Part shown: positions 1 to 11,126 of the stretch, piece after piece
How positions within the stretch are numbered: the first letter of the stretch is position 1
Layout of the letters: each line of letters opens with the position of its first letter
Source: a virus
DNA length: 54,102 bases
Virus record (IMG/VR): IMGVR_UViG_3300018481_000003
Span: 64,001 to 118,102 of that record
Reading direction: 5' to 3' (one strand)
Notes under the pieces: model-generated
The model's input: the letters and a program-made list of their open reading frames with translations, nothing else
Told to the model about the DNA's origin: nothing
The model's database searches: none
Position numbers and translations under genes: made by a program

Positions 1-1
1 C

Positions 2-628
2 GCCAGCACCAAGACCCGAGGGGTGACCGAGGCCCAGGTCCAAGGAGGCTGGCTCGATGCTCAGGCCAAGATGGAGTCCACGTCCAGCTACGCCCAGTCG
101 TTGAAGCTGGAAGAGAAGGTCCAGATCATCAAGTTTCTGGAGGACACGCCCTATGCCAACTTCCTGCGTCACTGGGTGGAGCGCACGACCAAGGACGGCA
201 AGTCCCTGCGGGCCTACGGCTGTCCGAAGACGGTCAAGAAGGACTGCCCGCTCTGTGAGGTCGGTGACCGTGCCCAAGCTGTGGCGGCTTTCAACATCGC
301 CATCGTCGGGGAGAACGGTGAGTGCTTGCACAAGTCCTGGGATGTGGGGCCTCGTCTGTTCGCCGTCTTACGGGGATATGCCAACGACCCGAAGGTCGGC
401 CCGCTGACCAAGGGGTTCTTCATCGCCTCTAAGACCGGCAAGCGAGGCACCGTCCAGCACAACGTCGCTCCGGTCAGCCGTACCGCCCTGGAAGAGGACT
501 ACGACACGATGCCTCCGTCCAAGGAGGACCTCGACAATCTGGAGCGCTACACGCCAGCGATCATCGAGATCGCCAAGCGCAAGGACCTGGAGGAATTGGC
601 CGAGGAAATGGGCGACGAGTACGAATGA
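2..628 (+). CDS. Single-stranded DNA-binding protein-like, 5' partial
   Basis: The frame is open to the left edge of the window. A GTG at 23 has no Shine-Dalgarno sequence, so the real start is probably outside. The protein has a Cys cluster (C67, C75 and C78 counted from that GTG; CPK then CPLC) and ends in an acidic tail (EEMGDEYE). Zinc-type cysteines plus an acidic C-terminus resemble phage gp32-like SSBs, which coat replication and recombination intermediates and recruit partners through the acidic tail. It lies 3 bp upstream of the DNA polymerase gene, which supports a replication role. The assignment rests on composition and context, not on a full family signature. Confidence 0.6.
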   Translation, partial: ASTKTRGVTEAQVQGGWLDAQAKMESTSSYAQSLKLEEKVQIIKFLEDTPYANFLRHWVERTTKDGKSLRAYGCPKTVKKDCPLCEVGDRAQAVAAFNIAIVGENGECLHKSWDVGPRLFAVLRGYANDPKVGPLTKGFFIASKTGKRGTVQHNVAPVSRTALEEDYDTMPPSKEDLDNLERYTPAIIEIAKRKDLEELAEEMGDEYE

Positions 629-631
629 CGT

Positions 632-2776
632 ATGGCCCGTCGTCCTCACGTCCTGCTCACCGCTGACGAGGTACGTCAAGCGGTTCGCGATCTGCGTAAC
701 GAGCCACGCTTCGTCATCGATGTCGAGACGACATCAGAGCGTGCTGCAAGTAACACACTGCGATGGGTAGGACTGGGGGCGGCGGGCCGCTCCTACGAGA
801 TTCCCTGCGAGCATCCCAAGGGCGTCCTCACCAAGCCTGCTGGCCGTGGCAAGACGGCAGCGTTCTTCTTCTACCCACCTGATGATCTTCGTCGGTGGAC
901 TAAGGGCACTCGGCATCTCCCTGTCGAACAACGCAAGCCGTCGTTTGCGATGGTCGATCACCCCACGCTTCCCGAGTTCGGCCCCAAACCTGACCAGCTA
1001 CGGCCCGACCAGGTCTGCGAGTTGGTTGAGCCTCTGCTCTTTCGTGAGCAGCACAAGCTGGGCCACAACGTCAAGTTCGATCTGCTCTCGACGGCCAAGT
1101 ACTACGACAACGCCATCCCGCCAGGCCCTTACGACGACACGATCATCGTCCGTCACACCCTGGCCGAGGACCTCGGCAACTACAAACTCAAGGATCTGGT
1201 CTGCGACTGGTTCCACATCCCCTTGAAGCAGCGGCCCAAGTTCTACCCAAACATCGGCAAGGCAGGCATCGACAACTTCGGTCTTGATGAGGTCGCCCGA
1301 TACCTGGCTAAGGATGTGCGCTACTGCTGGATGATGTTCCAGACCTTCTACCCACTCCTCGCCATGCGTGGTGTGCTGGACACCTACGACTTTGAGATGT
1401 CGGTGACCTATCCGTCAGTCATGAAGATGGAGCACGCCGGGTTCCCTGTTGACATATCAGAGATGGACGGCGTTCGTAAGGACCTGGAGGAAGAGCAGTC
1501 AGCCATCGAACAGGAGGCCTGGTCCGAGGTCGGTGGCGTCAAGTTCGAACTGTCTCTACCCAACGCCAAGCGCTGGGTGCTGTTCGGTGAGGTCGGTAAA
1601 CGTTGGGACGACCGCAAGGAGAGGAACGTCCCCATCGTCAAGCAAGCGTTTGGAACGCACAGTGGTAGCGGCAAGGGAAAGTTTCCGCTCAAGCACTTCG
1701 ACCTCAGAGTTCTCAGCACCACGGACACTGGCCTCCCACAGGTCACCCAAACTGTGCTGGAGCACTACGCCGACCGTGGTGTCCGCATCGCTCAACTGTT
1801 CCTCGACTGGTCAGAGGTGGAGAAGCTGCGGGGCACGTTCATCGAAGGACTGAGCGGCTTCCTCCATCACGGCAAGGATGGTTTACCGACACTGCACACC
1901 GGCTTCAAGATCCATGGCACGGTCACCGGACGCCTGTCCTCAGCCGAACCGAACTTGCAGCAGTTGCCCCGAGGACAACGCAAGTCAGCGTCGATCCGCA
2001 AACTGTTCGTAGCCGGGTATGGCCACGCTCTGATCGTTGCTGACTACGACCAGATCGAGTTGCGCTGTCTGGCCTACGCCGCCAACGAGCCAGCGATGAT
2101 CGAAATCTTCCGCCAACACCGGGACATCCACGCCGAGGCAACAGCGGTGGCGATGTTGATCGACCTGTCTCAGGTCACATCAGACCTCCGTCAGTTGGGC
2201 AAGACCCTTAACTTTGCTACTGGCTACGGCGCTGGTCCTGAGCGCATCGCTGCGGTGGCTGGCGTGAGCAAGAAGCGGGGCCAGCAGTTCCTCGACCGCT
2301 ACTACCGAGAGTTCTCAGCCCTGGAACCTTGGAAACGAGAGCTACTCGCAGAGGCCCGGTCCCGCTGTGACATGACGGATTTGAACCGATACCCCCCTTA
2401 CGTAGAGATCCCGATCTCCAAGCGGCGGCGCCGTCTTCCTGACCTGATGCCCTTGCTAGCAGAGAACCGGGGCGCTCTGATGAGGGCCGAGAGACAGGCT
2501 GTCAACGCCTATGTGCAGGGATTTGCTGCCAACATCACCAAGCTGGCGATGCGTCAGTTGCACGAAGAGCTAGCTGACTACCCCGCTCAGTTACTCGCTC
2601 AGGTCCACGACGAGATCGTCGTCAGGGTCGAGAAAGATGCTGAGGGTGAGGTAACAGAACTCATGAAGCGGGTAATGTCAGGTGTCCAGGACACGAATGG
2701 AAGACCGATCCTCGGTGAGATCCCTCTTGTTGTTTCCGCTGCTACAGGCCCAAGCTGGGCCGAAGCTAAGAAGTAA
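632..2776 (+). CDS. Family A DNA polymerase with 3'-5' exonuclease, no 5' nuclease domain
   Basis: This 714-aa replicative polymerase has a proofreading domain with Exo I VIDVETT (D30, E32), Exo II GHNVKFDL (144-151) and Exo III YLAKD (224-228). The polymerase domain carries the TGRLSSAEPNLQ thumb/palm motif, motif A DYDQIELR (471-478), motif B R520...K524...F528...Y532 and motif C VHDE (658-661). Phe at the position equivalent to E. coli F762 predicts normal discrimination against dideoxynucleotides. The N-terminal 5'-3' exonuclease of cellular Pol I is absent, as in many phages. It follows the SSB-like gene by 3 bp and probably shares its transcript. Confidence 0.96.
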   Translation: MARRPHVLLTADEVRQAVRDLRNEPRFVIDVETTSERAASNTLRWVGLGAAGRSYEIPCEHPKGVLTKPAGRGKTAAFFFYPPDDLRRWTKGTRHLPVEQRKPSFAMVDHPTLPEFGPKPDQLRPDQVCELVEPLLFREQHKLGHNVKFDLLSTAKYYDNAIPPGPYDDTIIVRHTLAEDLGNYKLKDLVCDWFHIPLKQRPKFYPNIGKAGIDNFGLDEVARYLAKDVRYCWMMFQTFYPLLAMRGVLDTYDFEMSVTYPSVMKMEHAGFPVDISEMDGVRKDLEEEQSAIEQEAWSEVGGVKFELSLPNAKRWVLFGEVGKRWDDRKERNVPIVKQAFGTHSGSGKGKFPLKHFDLRVLSTTDTGLPQVTQTVLEHYADRGVRIAQLFLDWSEVEKLRGTFIEGLSGFLHHGKDGLPTLHTGFKIHGTVTGRLSSAEPNLQQLPRGQRKSASIRKLFVAGYGHALIVADYDQIELRCLAYAANEPAMIEIFRQHRDIHAEATAVAMLIDLSQVTSDLRQLGKTLNFATGYGAGPERIAAVAGVSKKRGQQFLDRYYREFSALEPWKRELLAEARSRCDMTDLNRYPPYVEIPISKRRRRLPDLMPLLAENRGALMRAERQAVNAYVQGFAANITKLAMRQLHEELADYPAQLLAQVHDEIVVRVEKDAEGEVTELMKRVMSGVQDTNGRPILGEIPLVVSAATGPSWAEAKK

Positions 2777-2806
2777 TTTCAGACGTGGTGTGTTACCGTC
2801 CAACCT

Positions 2807-3067
2807 ATGGGAGTTGTCAACGTGTGCGTTCCTTCAATGACCGACCAGGTCGTTGCCTTGGCCGACGCCTACGCCGACCAGTTCGTGGCGTCACTAAGCG
2901 CTACCGAGATGGGCCAGGTCTTCACGACTCGGGAGATTCTCCGCAAAGCTGTGGTTGGTATGCTCGTCTCATTCTTGACCGAGACACTTCTGACGGTGGA
3001 GCATGAGCGAATCACAGAGTTGGTACCAACGGAAGGTTCAAGCGTTAAGACAACAGCAACCCTCTAA
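2807..3067 (+). CDS. Small protein of unknown function
   Basis: An 86-aa product, mostly helical, with a motif (FTTREILRKAVVGMLV) that could be a ribbon-helix-helix or other DNA-binding helix pair; I do not recognise the family. The start is ambiguous. ATG 2807 would be nearly leaderless, whereas GTG 2822 has a GGGAG Shine-Dalgarno 8 nt upstream and may be the true start. The 3' end overlaps the next gene by 65 nt in another frame, which is unusual here and leaves some doubt. Confidence 0.5.
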   Translation: MGVVNVCVPSMTDQVVALADAYADQFVASLSATEMGQVFTTREILRKAVVGMLVSFLTETLLTVEHERITELVPTEGSSVKTTATL

Positions 3068-3401
3068 CCGGGGTATCAACGCTCCGCAGCAGCCTTCCCC
3101 GTATGTCCCCGTACAGCAGGTTCATGACCATGTAAGCCCCGTTCAGCAGGGACAGAACGGATACCCCTACCCCGTATCAGAACGGGTGACTGTGGAAAAC
3201 TTGTACCAGCAGGCAGGTAACTGGCGTGGTGGGCCTGCTGCCAAGGCCAACCCCGATGCCTGTCCTTCTTGCGGGGGCAACCAGTACTTCGCCAACATCC
3301 AGGTGTCCAAGCGTGGCCCCCAGCCAGCAGGTCATTGCTACAACTGCGGGTACAACGACGGCATGTTCACCCAAGGCCTCGCTTCATCCTGGGGAGGGTA
3401 G
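3003..3401 (+). CDS. Gln/Pro-rich zinc-ribbon protein
   Basis: A 132-aa protein. It starts with a charged SWYQRKVQALRQQQ helix, followed by a Gln/Pro/Val-rich linker and a C-terminal four-Cys zinc ribbon (CPSCGG ... HCYNCGYN, about residues 88-117). Proteins with this order occur in actinobacteriophages, but their function is not known to me. The zinc ribbon suggests nucleic-acid or protein binding. The next gene (recA) has its own promoter about 50 bp downstream. Confidence 0.75.
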   Translation: MSESQSWYQRKVQALRQQQPSNRGINAPQQPSPYVPVQQVHDHVSPVQQGQNGYPYPVSERVTVENLYQQAGNWRGGPAAKANPDACPSCGGNQYFANIQVSKRGPQPAGHCYNCGYNDGMFTQGLASSWGG

Positions 3402-3448
3402 AACACCAGTACGTAAAGGAACTAGTGTTCTGTGGATGAGTTATCGAC

Positions 3449-3478
3449 TTGATACCACCGTTAACGCTCCGGTATCTT
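3449..3478 (+). promoter_or_regulatory. Promoter upstream of recA with GATACC/GGTATC inverted repeat
   Basis: -35 TTGATA (3449-3454), 18-nt spacer, -10 TATCTT (3473-3478). GATACC follows the -35 and GGTATC overlaps the -10, forming an inverted repeat across the core promoter as at other promoters in this window. It lies in the 199-bp gap before recA. Confidence 0.6.
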
Positions 3479-3600
3479 TGATCGTCCTGCCTGGCACTTG
3501 CTACCCGAGGAAAAGGCAGGCACGCGACGTGGAGCCTCGCCAGGTTCTTACAGCGGCCTGGCTGAGGCTCCACCCCTCCGTGACATGAGAGGATGGTGAG

Positions 3601-4662
3601 ATGCCAGAAGAAATCGATGCCCTGATCGCGCAGATCAACCGCAAGCAGAAGGAAGAACTGCTCGTCCCCGGTACGTCCCTCCGCAACACCACCTGGCAGC
3701 GCACGACCACCGGCTCGCTGGCCTTCGATGCGATGCTCGGTGGCGGCTGGCCGCTGAACTGTTGGAACGAGATCATCGGCCATGAGTCCAGTGGCAAGTC
3801 CACGATGGCGATGAAGACCATCGCCGCCAACCAGAAGGCCAACCCCGACTATCACACTCTGTGGGTGGCCTCCGAGGAGTTCGACCCCGAGTGGGCCGAG
3901 GTACTGGGCATCAACATCGACAACATCACCTTCGTGATGACCAACGTGATGGAGAACGCCTACGACACCGTCCTTGCCATCCTCGCTGAGCGGCTGGTCG
4001 ATGCCGTTGTCATCGACAGCTACCCGGCGCTCGTCCCTTCCGAAGAAGAGGACAAGACGATGATGCAGTTGACGGTGGGCAGAGGCGCATACCTGACTAA
4101 CAAGTTCATGCGGAAGTCGCTCTCCGCCACCCGCCGGTCCCTCGTCCAGTCCGACCGGCCATGCCTCGGGCTGTTCATCAACCAGTGGCGGGAGCGGGTC
4201 GGCCTGATCTTCGGTGACCCGCGCACCACGCCAGGTGGCAAGGGTAAGAACTACACGTTCATGACCCGAGTCGATGTGGCCCGAGAGGAATGGATCAAGA
4301 AGGACTCTGTCAAGGTCGGCCAGATCATCAAGGCCACCACGATCAAGAACAAGACAGCACCTCCCCAACGTGTCGCCACGGTGCCGTACTACTTCGATGA
4401 CTACGGCCACCACGCCAAGGGTTCCTACGACACGCTGCGCCAGGTGTACTCGATCGCCGTGGACCGGGACATCCTTGAACAGCGAGGCGCTTGGTACTAC
4501 TTTGGCAAGTCGAAGTGGCAGGGTGAGAAGCAGGTGCTCGCCGCACTCCAAGCTGATCCCCTGCTACTTCATGCTGTGGAGAACACGACCCGTCACATCA
4601 TGTTTGGTGAGCCGCTGGAGATTTCTGAGGCTCCCAGGCGTCGTAGTATCTCACGCAAGTGA
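3601..4662 (+). CDS. recA: RecA recombinase
   Basis: At 353 aa it has the length of E. coli RecA. Walker A is GHESSGKST (60-68) and Walker B is VVIDS (D139). The catalytic glutamate region reads ASEEFDP, and the L2/filament region contains FINQWRERVGLIFGDP followed by TPGGK. It forms ATP-dependent filaments on ssDNA and pairs homologous strands. Unlike many phage recombinases (UvsX, Sak), this is close to the cellular RecA layout. The stop overlaps the next GTG start (GTGA), and the gene heads a RecA, membrane protein, nuclease chain. Confidence 0.95.
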   Translation: MPEEIDALIAQINRKQKEELLVPGTSLRNTTWQRTTTGSLAFDAMLGGGWPLNCWNEIIGHESSGKSTMAMKTIAANQKANPDYHTLWVASEEFDPEWAEVLGINIDNITFVMTNVMENAYDTVLAILAERLVDAVVIDSYPALVPSEEEDKTMMQLTVGRGAYLTNKFMRKSLSATRRSLVQSDRPCLGLFINQWRERVGLIFGDPRTTPGGKGKNYTFMTRVDVAREEWIKKDSVKVGQIIKATTIKNKTAPPQRVATVPYYFDDYGHHAKGSYDTLRQVYSIAVDRDILEQRGAWYYFGKSKWQGEKQVLAALQADPLLLHAVENTTRHIMFGEPLEISEAPRRRSISRK

Positions 4663-5024
4663 TCTTCACTGCCTTCTTGGCAGGCGTCATCGGCTTCGGC
4701 CTTGGCATGGCTGCCACCGGCATGTACGTCTGGTACCTCAGCAGAAAGCCTTACCGTGACCACAAACGATGGTTGGAAACGTCAAGAGAAGAGGATCGCG
4801 AAGGCAACTGGCGGGAAGCGTCAGCCAGGGAGTGGCAGCGGGTGGTTGCATCAGAACGACGTGAAGGACGACTTGTTCTTGAGGGAGATGAAGCAGACGG
4901 ACGGGAAGTCGATCTCGGTTGGCCGTCAGGCTTGGGAGAAATTGAGGCGCAACGCCCTTTCGACTGGGAGGACACCGATCCTCCACCTTCAGCTTGGCCC
5001 CCACCGTCTGATCGTCCACGATGA
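4659..5024 (+). CDS. Single-pass membrane protein with charged cytoplasmic tail
   Basis: 121 aa. The N-terminal hydrophobic segment (about 1-27, IFTAFLAGVIGFGLGMAATGMYVWYL) is followed by a basic stretch and a long Glu/Arg-rich then Pro-rich tail. GTGA overlaps the recA stop and ATGA overlaps the nuclease start, so it is genuinely embedded in the recombination operon. I do not recognise the family. Membrane anchoring beside recombination genes is odd and the role is unknown. Confidence 0.7.
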   Translation: MIFTAFLAGVIGFGLGMAATGMYVWYLSRKPYRDHKRWLETSREEDREGNWREASAREWQRVVASERREGRLVLEGDEADGREVDLGWPSGLGEIEAQRPFDWEDTDPPPSAWPPPSDRPR

Positions 5025-6022
5025 GGGACACTGTTGCTGTGAGTAGGAGCTTGAGGCCAACAGCGAGCAAGAGGTTGAAGGACACGTACAAGGGTAAGGG
5101 CCTGCTGTTACCACGGTTAGAACGTCACGTCATGCGCTCGATGGGCGACGCGCCCCGACCTGATGATCACTCCCTCCAACACATGCACCCCTCCGACATG
5201 GCCAAGAAGGAGTGGTGTGGGCGCCACGACTACTACCGCATCATCGGCACACCATCGGAGCGCAAGAACTCCCAGGCCAACCCCAGCTTTCGCATGCACA
5301 ACGTGTTCGCAGAGGGCCACGCCATCCAGGGCAAGTACCAGCAGTGGATGTGGGAGCTAGGCATCCTCGTCGGTGACTTCCAATGCAAGGAGTGTGGTCA
5401 CCGTTGGTATGACATCTCACCGGAGGAGTGCCAGTTCTGCCAGAGTCCACGGCTGGACTACAAGGAGTATCCACTGCGCCGCAAGCGTTACCTGGTGGAG
5501 GGCCACGCTGATGCTGCCACCACGCTGGAGTGTCTGGTCGAGGTCAAGTCGATCGGCATGCGGACGCTGGCCTTCGAAGCTCCCCGTCTGTACCAGCAGT
5601 ACCTCGACGGCAAGTCCGCTGACGACATCTGGTTTGAGATCAACCGACCATTCCCCTCTCACATGCGCCAGGGTCAGTTGTACCTGTGGATGGCCTGGCC
5701 GGTCTACGAACGCATCGTGTTCATCTATGAGTTCAAGCCGACGCAAGCGGTCAAGGAGTTCGTTGTCGAGTACAACAAGTCTCTGATCGCTCCCTTGCTA
5801 GAAACTGCCAAGGCTGTAACAATAGGCGTCGAGAACGGCTTGCCACCTTCCCGCCCGTCCTGGGCTGAAGACCCGGAGGGTAAGGTCTGTGCTTCGTGTG
5901 AGTATCGGAGAACCTGTTGGAGCCTGACGGATGACGAGAAGACGGACGATCCCACGCAATCCATCAAGCTCAAGCGCACCACCAGCGCCAAGCGCAAGCG
6001 TGCCCTTAGGAGCAGCGCCTGA
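5021..6022 (+). CDS. Cas4/RecB-like PD-(D/E)XK exonuclease with Fe-S type cysteines
   Basis: 333 aa. Nuclease residues are H162 and D164 (EGHADA) and E174/K176 (LVEVKS). One early Cys (C66) pairs with a C-terminal C290-x2-C293-x5-C299 cluster, the layout of Cas4/AddB-type 4Fe-4S nucleases. An inserted CxxC...CxxC zinc ribbon (C122, C125, C137, C140) lies between them. In the family these enzymes resect DNA ends to give ssDNA for recombination, and the position directly after recA fits that. No cas genes or CRISPR repeats are nearby, so a phage recombination role is more likely than spacer acquisition. Confidence 0.88.
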   Translation: MRDTVAVSRSLRPTASKRLKDTYKGKGLLLPRLERHVMRSMGDAPRPDDHSLQHMHPSDMAKKEWCGRHDYYRIIGTPSERKNSQANPSFRMHNVFAEGHAIQGKYQQWMWELGILVGDFQCKECGHRWYDISPEECQFCQSPRLDYKEYPLRRKRYLVEGHADAATTLECLVEVKSIGMRTLAFEAPRLYQQYLDGKSADDIWFEINRPFPSHMRQGQLYLWMAWPVYERIVFIYEFKPTQAVKEFVVEYNKSLIAPLLETAKAVTIGVENGLPPSRPSWAEDPEGKVCASCEYRRTCWSLTDDEKTDDPTQSIKLKRTTSAKRKRALRSSA

Positions 6023-6422
6023 CTTTGAGATCCCCGACCTGCCCCGTGATCTGACGGCACTCGATGATCCTGCGTTGATGCAGTTGTTCTCCGAGTACGT
6101 GGCCTGGCAGAACTACGCCGCCACTCGACTGTCGGAGGCTGAGGTCGATGAGACGAGGGCCGAGGCAGCCCAACGCTACGCCGAGGACATCGTCATGATG
6201 GGTGCGACGGAAGGCAAAGTGCTGATTACGAGAGCCTCTCTGTCGGCGGACGAACAGGTCATCGAAGCACGTTCCGCTGTGATAATGGCGTATGCCACCC
6301 GTAAGACAACGGCAGTCGTGTACGCCAACTGCGAACGTGTTGTCAACCTGGTCAGTCGTGAGCTATCACGGAGGATCGCCCAATCACCTACCGAAAGAAG
6401 GAACAACCGATGGAATCCATGA
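6000..6422 (+). CDS. Helical protein in recombination operon, unknown
   Basis: About 140 aa if GTG 6000 is used. It overlaps the nuclease end by 23 nt; the start is uncertain because no good Shine-Dalgarno is visible. It begins with an acidic segment (IPDLPRDLTALDD) followed by long amphipathic helices rich in Glu, Ala and Arg, probably a coiled coil. A recombination-mediator role is possible from position only; no motif shows it. Confidence 0.6.
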   Translation: MPLGAAPDFEIPDLPRDLTALDDPALMQLFSEYVAWQNYAATRLSEAEVDETRAEAAQRYAEDIVMMGATEGKVLITRASLSADEQVIEARSAVIMAYATRKTTAVVYANCERVVNLVSRELSRRIAQSPTERRNNRWNP

Positions 6423-6709
6423 ACACTGATGCCAAGTACATCACGTTCAATCGTGACGAGTTCGTACGGGAGTTGTCTGGTGACCTCGCTCGACAGTTTG
6501 AGCCGATGGAGATCAGGGACGCCATTGTCATCCGTCGCCAGGACTACTTCGCTACTGCGGCCCTTGCTGGCTACGCCAACTCGATCATCATCGCTGCCAA
6601 GCTGACCGAGGACGACAAGAAGCGGGACGAGTTGATCGCCGTGGCCGACTACTTCCACCGTCAGAGCGAACTGGCTGCCGAGGAAGGATGGAAGACGCCT
6701 GATGTCTGA
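6410..6709 (+). CDS. Small helical protein, unknown
   Basis: 99 aa. ATG 6410 has a GAAGGA Shine-Dalgarno 7 nt upstream, and a second ATG at 6419 makes an ATGA overlap with the preceding stop. The sequence is largely helical (RDAIVIRRQDYFATAALAGY) with no recognisable catalytic motif. It is part of the + operon that continues to the resolvase. Confidence 0.7.
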   Translation: MESMNTDAKYITFNRDEFVRELSGDLARQFEPMEIRDAIVIRRQDYFATAALAGYANSIIIAAKLTEDDKKRDELIAVADYFHRQSELAAEEGWKTPDV

Positions 6710-6884
6710 TCTTCCCCCGCCTGTAGCCCCACGCCCTGTAGATCCTCGCCCTCCAGGGTGCATCTGCCCGGTGTTTGCCGACACTGGCGGGTATCGGATC
6801 GCTGACCTGACCTGCCCGGTCCATGGTGTCGGGGGCACCAACCCAGGCGATGGTTACTGGGACGGAGATGACCTGACGCCATGA
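6702..6884 (+). CDS. Small Pro/Cys protein, unknown
   Basis: 60 aa and Pro-rich at the N-terminus, with CICPVF and a later CPVHG that could form a small metal site with nearby His. It overlaps both neighbours (ATG inside the previous gene; ATGA with the next), which supports it as a real gene. Confidence 0.65.
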   Translation: MSDLPPPVAPRPVDPRPPGCICPVFADTGGYRIADLTCPVHGVGGTNPGDGYWDGDDLTP

Positions 6885-7147
6885 GCACCTTGAATGACAC
6901 CACCGACGCCACAGTGTGGGCCGAAGAGTTCTGTCGCATCTTCGACGGGTGGATCGTCCGTCAGCACACCTGGGCCGACCATGAGAATGAGATCAACGAT
7001 GGCACGATGGTCGCCTGGTTTGCCAACGCCATCGAGACAGGGCGCAACGCTGGTCGCAAGGAGACGTGCCCGCACACCGACGTGTTCAGCATCACCGAGG
7101 ACATGGCGTCCTGCCGTACGTGTGGCATGTTGAATCCTGGTGGCTAA
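6881..7147 (+). CDS. Small protein with C-terminal CxxC pair, unknown
   Basis: 88 aa with an ATGA start overlap. It has an acidic and aromatic N-terminus (WAEEFCRIFDGWIV) and a C-terminal CPHTD...CRTCG cluster typical of small phage zinc-binding proteins. No function recognised. Confidence 0.68.
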   Translation: MSTLNDTTDATVWAEEFCRIFDGWIVRQHTWADHENEINDGTMVAWFANAIETGRNAGRKETCPHTDVFSITEDMASCRTCGMLNPGG

Positions 7148-7574
7148 TCGTCCCAAACAGATGGGGACCAAGCATGAGTCCGACATCGTCAAGTGGTTGA
7201 AGGCTCACGGCTGGCCGTGGGCACACCGACGCACGCAGAAGGGCAGCGCCGACGAGGGTGATGTCTGTTTGTCGGAGCGCATCCCGTTCACCATCGAGGC
7301 CAAGAACTCCCGTCGTTCGACCGACCGAGCCGCTATCGGTACCTGGATACGGGAGTTAGAGGCCGAGGTAACCGCCGTGGGTGACGAGGCCGGTGCCGTA
7401 GTACACAAGCGCCGAGGTACTACCGACGTGGGCGAGTACGTCGTGATCATGCCGGTCAAGTACCTAAACCACCTGCTCACAGCGGCGTACGGGGAACCCG
7501 AAAGAGTTCTAAAGAAACCTGGCACCCGTCGAAGGTCCATACCGAGGTCAGAGGACTCTGGTACCGTGCTATGA
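7140..7574 (+). CDS. Holliday junction resolvase-like PD-(D/E)XK nuclease
   Basis: 144 aa. E13 (KHESDIV), D41 (GDV) and E53-A-K55 (IEAKNS) give the E...D...ExK active-site pattern of archaeal Hjc-like resolvases and related VRR-NUC-type enzymes. It starts at GTG 7140, overlapping the previous stop; ATG 7161 is an alternative. It ends the recombination operon, where resolving branched DNA before packaging would fit. Confidence 0.8.
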   Translation: MANRPKQMGTKHESDIVKWLKAHGWPWAHRRTQKGSADEGDVCLSERIPFTIEAKNSRRSTDRAAIGTWIRELEAEVTAVGDEAGAVVHKRRGTTDVGEYVVIMPVKYLNHLLTAAYGEPERVLKKPGTRRRSIPRSEDSGTVL

Positions 7575-7596
7575 GGTACGTCCCTTAGGAGCACAC

Positions 7597-7887
7597 GTGG
7601 TAGTAGCAGCGGACCAGGTCGAGAACCTGATGCGGGTGTCAGCCACGACCCCTCCCCAAGCTGTGGCCTCGTCCATCAACAAGGCGATCTTCGAACAGAA
7701 CCAGATGCCTATCGTCAGGGCCATCGGAGCCGGGGCCATCTGCCAGGCGGTCAAGGGCATCGCCATCGCCCGTGGGCTGGTAGCAACACGCGGTCGTGAC
7801 CTCGCCACGACGATCGGCTTCGACACGATCACTGGTGACTCTGGCTCAGAGATCAGCGCACAGACCTTCCATCTCTTCTTGAGGTAG
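7597..7887 (+). CDS. SpoVS-like protein (Alba-fold family)
   Basis: 96 aa, GTG start with an AGGAG Shine-Dalgarno. The whole protein follows the stage V sporulation protein S pattern: VSATTPPQAVASSIN, then AIGAGAICQAVKGIAIARG, VATRGRDL and a final beta-rich strand. Bacillus SpoVS is a small (about 86 aa) nucleic-acid-binding-like protein affecting sporulation. It sits at the junction between the recombination and tail-fibre genes, so a regulatory or DNA-binding role in the phage is an inference. Confidence 0.85.
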   Translation: MVVAADQVENLMRVSATTPPQAVASSINKAIFEQNQMPIVRAIGAGAICQAVKGIAIARGLVATRGRDLATTIGFDTITGDSGSEISAQTFHLFLR

Positions 7888-7889
7888 CC

Positions 7890-10547
<2,658 letters not shown>

Positions 10548-10559
10548 TGAGGTATCACA

Positions 10560-11117
10560 ATGACTAACTACCAACGCCACGACTACCCAGGATCTGATGC
10601 TCCGTTCCGCATCGCTGAGACACTGGGGCCAGTCCCGAGAGGGCACGACTACCTCGACAACCTGAGGATGTACTGGCGGCGCACACCGGAGGCGCAGTAC
10701 CCGGACGGCTACCTCGGAACCGTCAACTCCCGACGTGGTGATCGTCTGATGGATGGGCTGAAGGCCCGTACTACCAACCGTCCGAACACCAGGGGCATCC
10801 ATAAGGGCGAGCGGATCGACACCAGGGACTACTATTGGCCCCCGGAGTTCAACCTCTGGACGGGGTTGGAGTATCAGGCAGCCGGGATCAAGTTCTTCCC
10901 ACCCGGCATCGGAGAATACTTGGAGGACGAGAGGTACCCGACAGATCGTCGGGTTGGCCCTCGATCCGTTCCCGTTGGTGCCCGGTATCAGAACGGTGGA
11001 GGTCCCACCGCACCGCAGAACCCCGATCGAATCCCAGTGCTGAGGAGCCAAGCTCCTTCGTGGGCTGTCGGGACACGCGGAAACCCAGGTATGGCCGTGG
11101 GATACCCCGGCAGATAG
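10560..11117 (+). CDS. Probable virion-associated protein, unknown
   Basis: 185 aa, rich in Arg, Pro, Gly and Tyr. It contains HDYLDNLRMYWRRTPEAQYPDGY and has a disordered C-terminus. GAGG precedes the ATG. I do not recognise it. Its position between a LamG protein and the lysis cassette suggests a structural protein. Confidence 0.6.
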   Translation: MTNYQRHDYPGSDAPFRIAETLGPVPRGHDYLDNLRMYWRRTPEAQYPDGYLGTVNSRRGDRLMDGLKARTTNRPNTRGIHKGERIDTRDYYWPPEFNLWTGLEYQAAGIKFFPPGIGEYLEDERYPTDRRVGPRSVPVGARYQNGGGPTAPQNPDRIPVLRSQAPSWAVGTRGNPGMAVGYPGR

Positions 11118-11126
11118 GAGCACACG

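Noticed and set aside
3367-4551. 394-codon open frame on the minus strand opposite recA
   Set aside because: It is the in-register complement of a clear RecA; Val/Gly/His-rich shadow composition and no motif.
5021-6022. Cas4-like gene as sign of a CRISPR system
   Set aside because: No cas1/cas2, no repeat array in the window; RecA neighbour explains it better.
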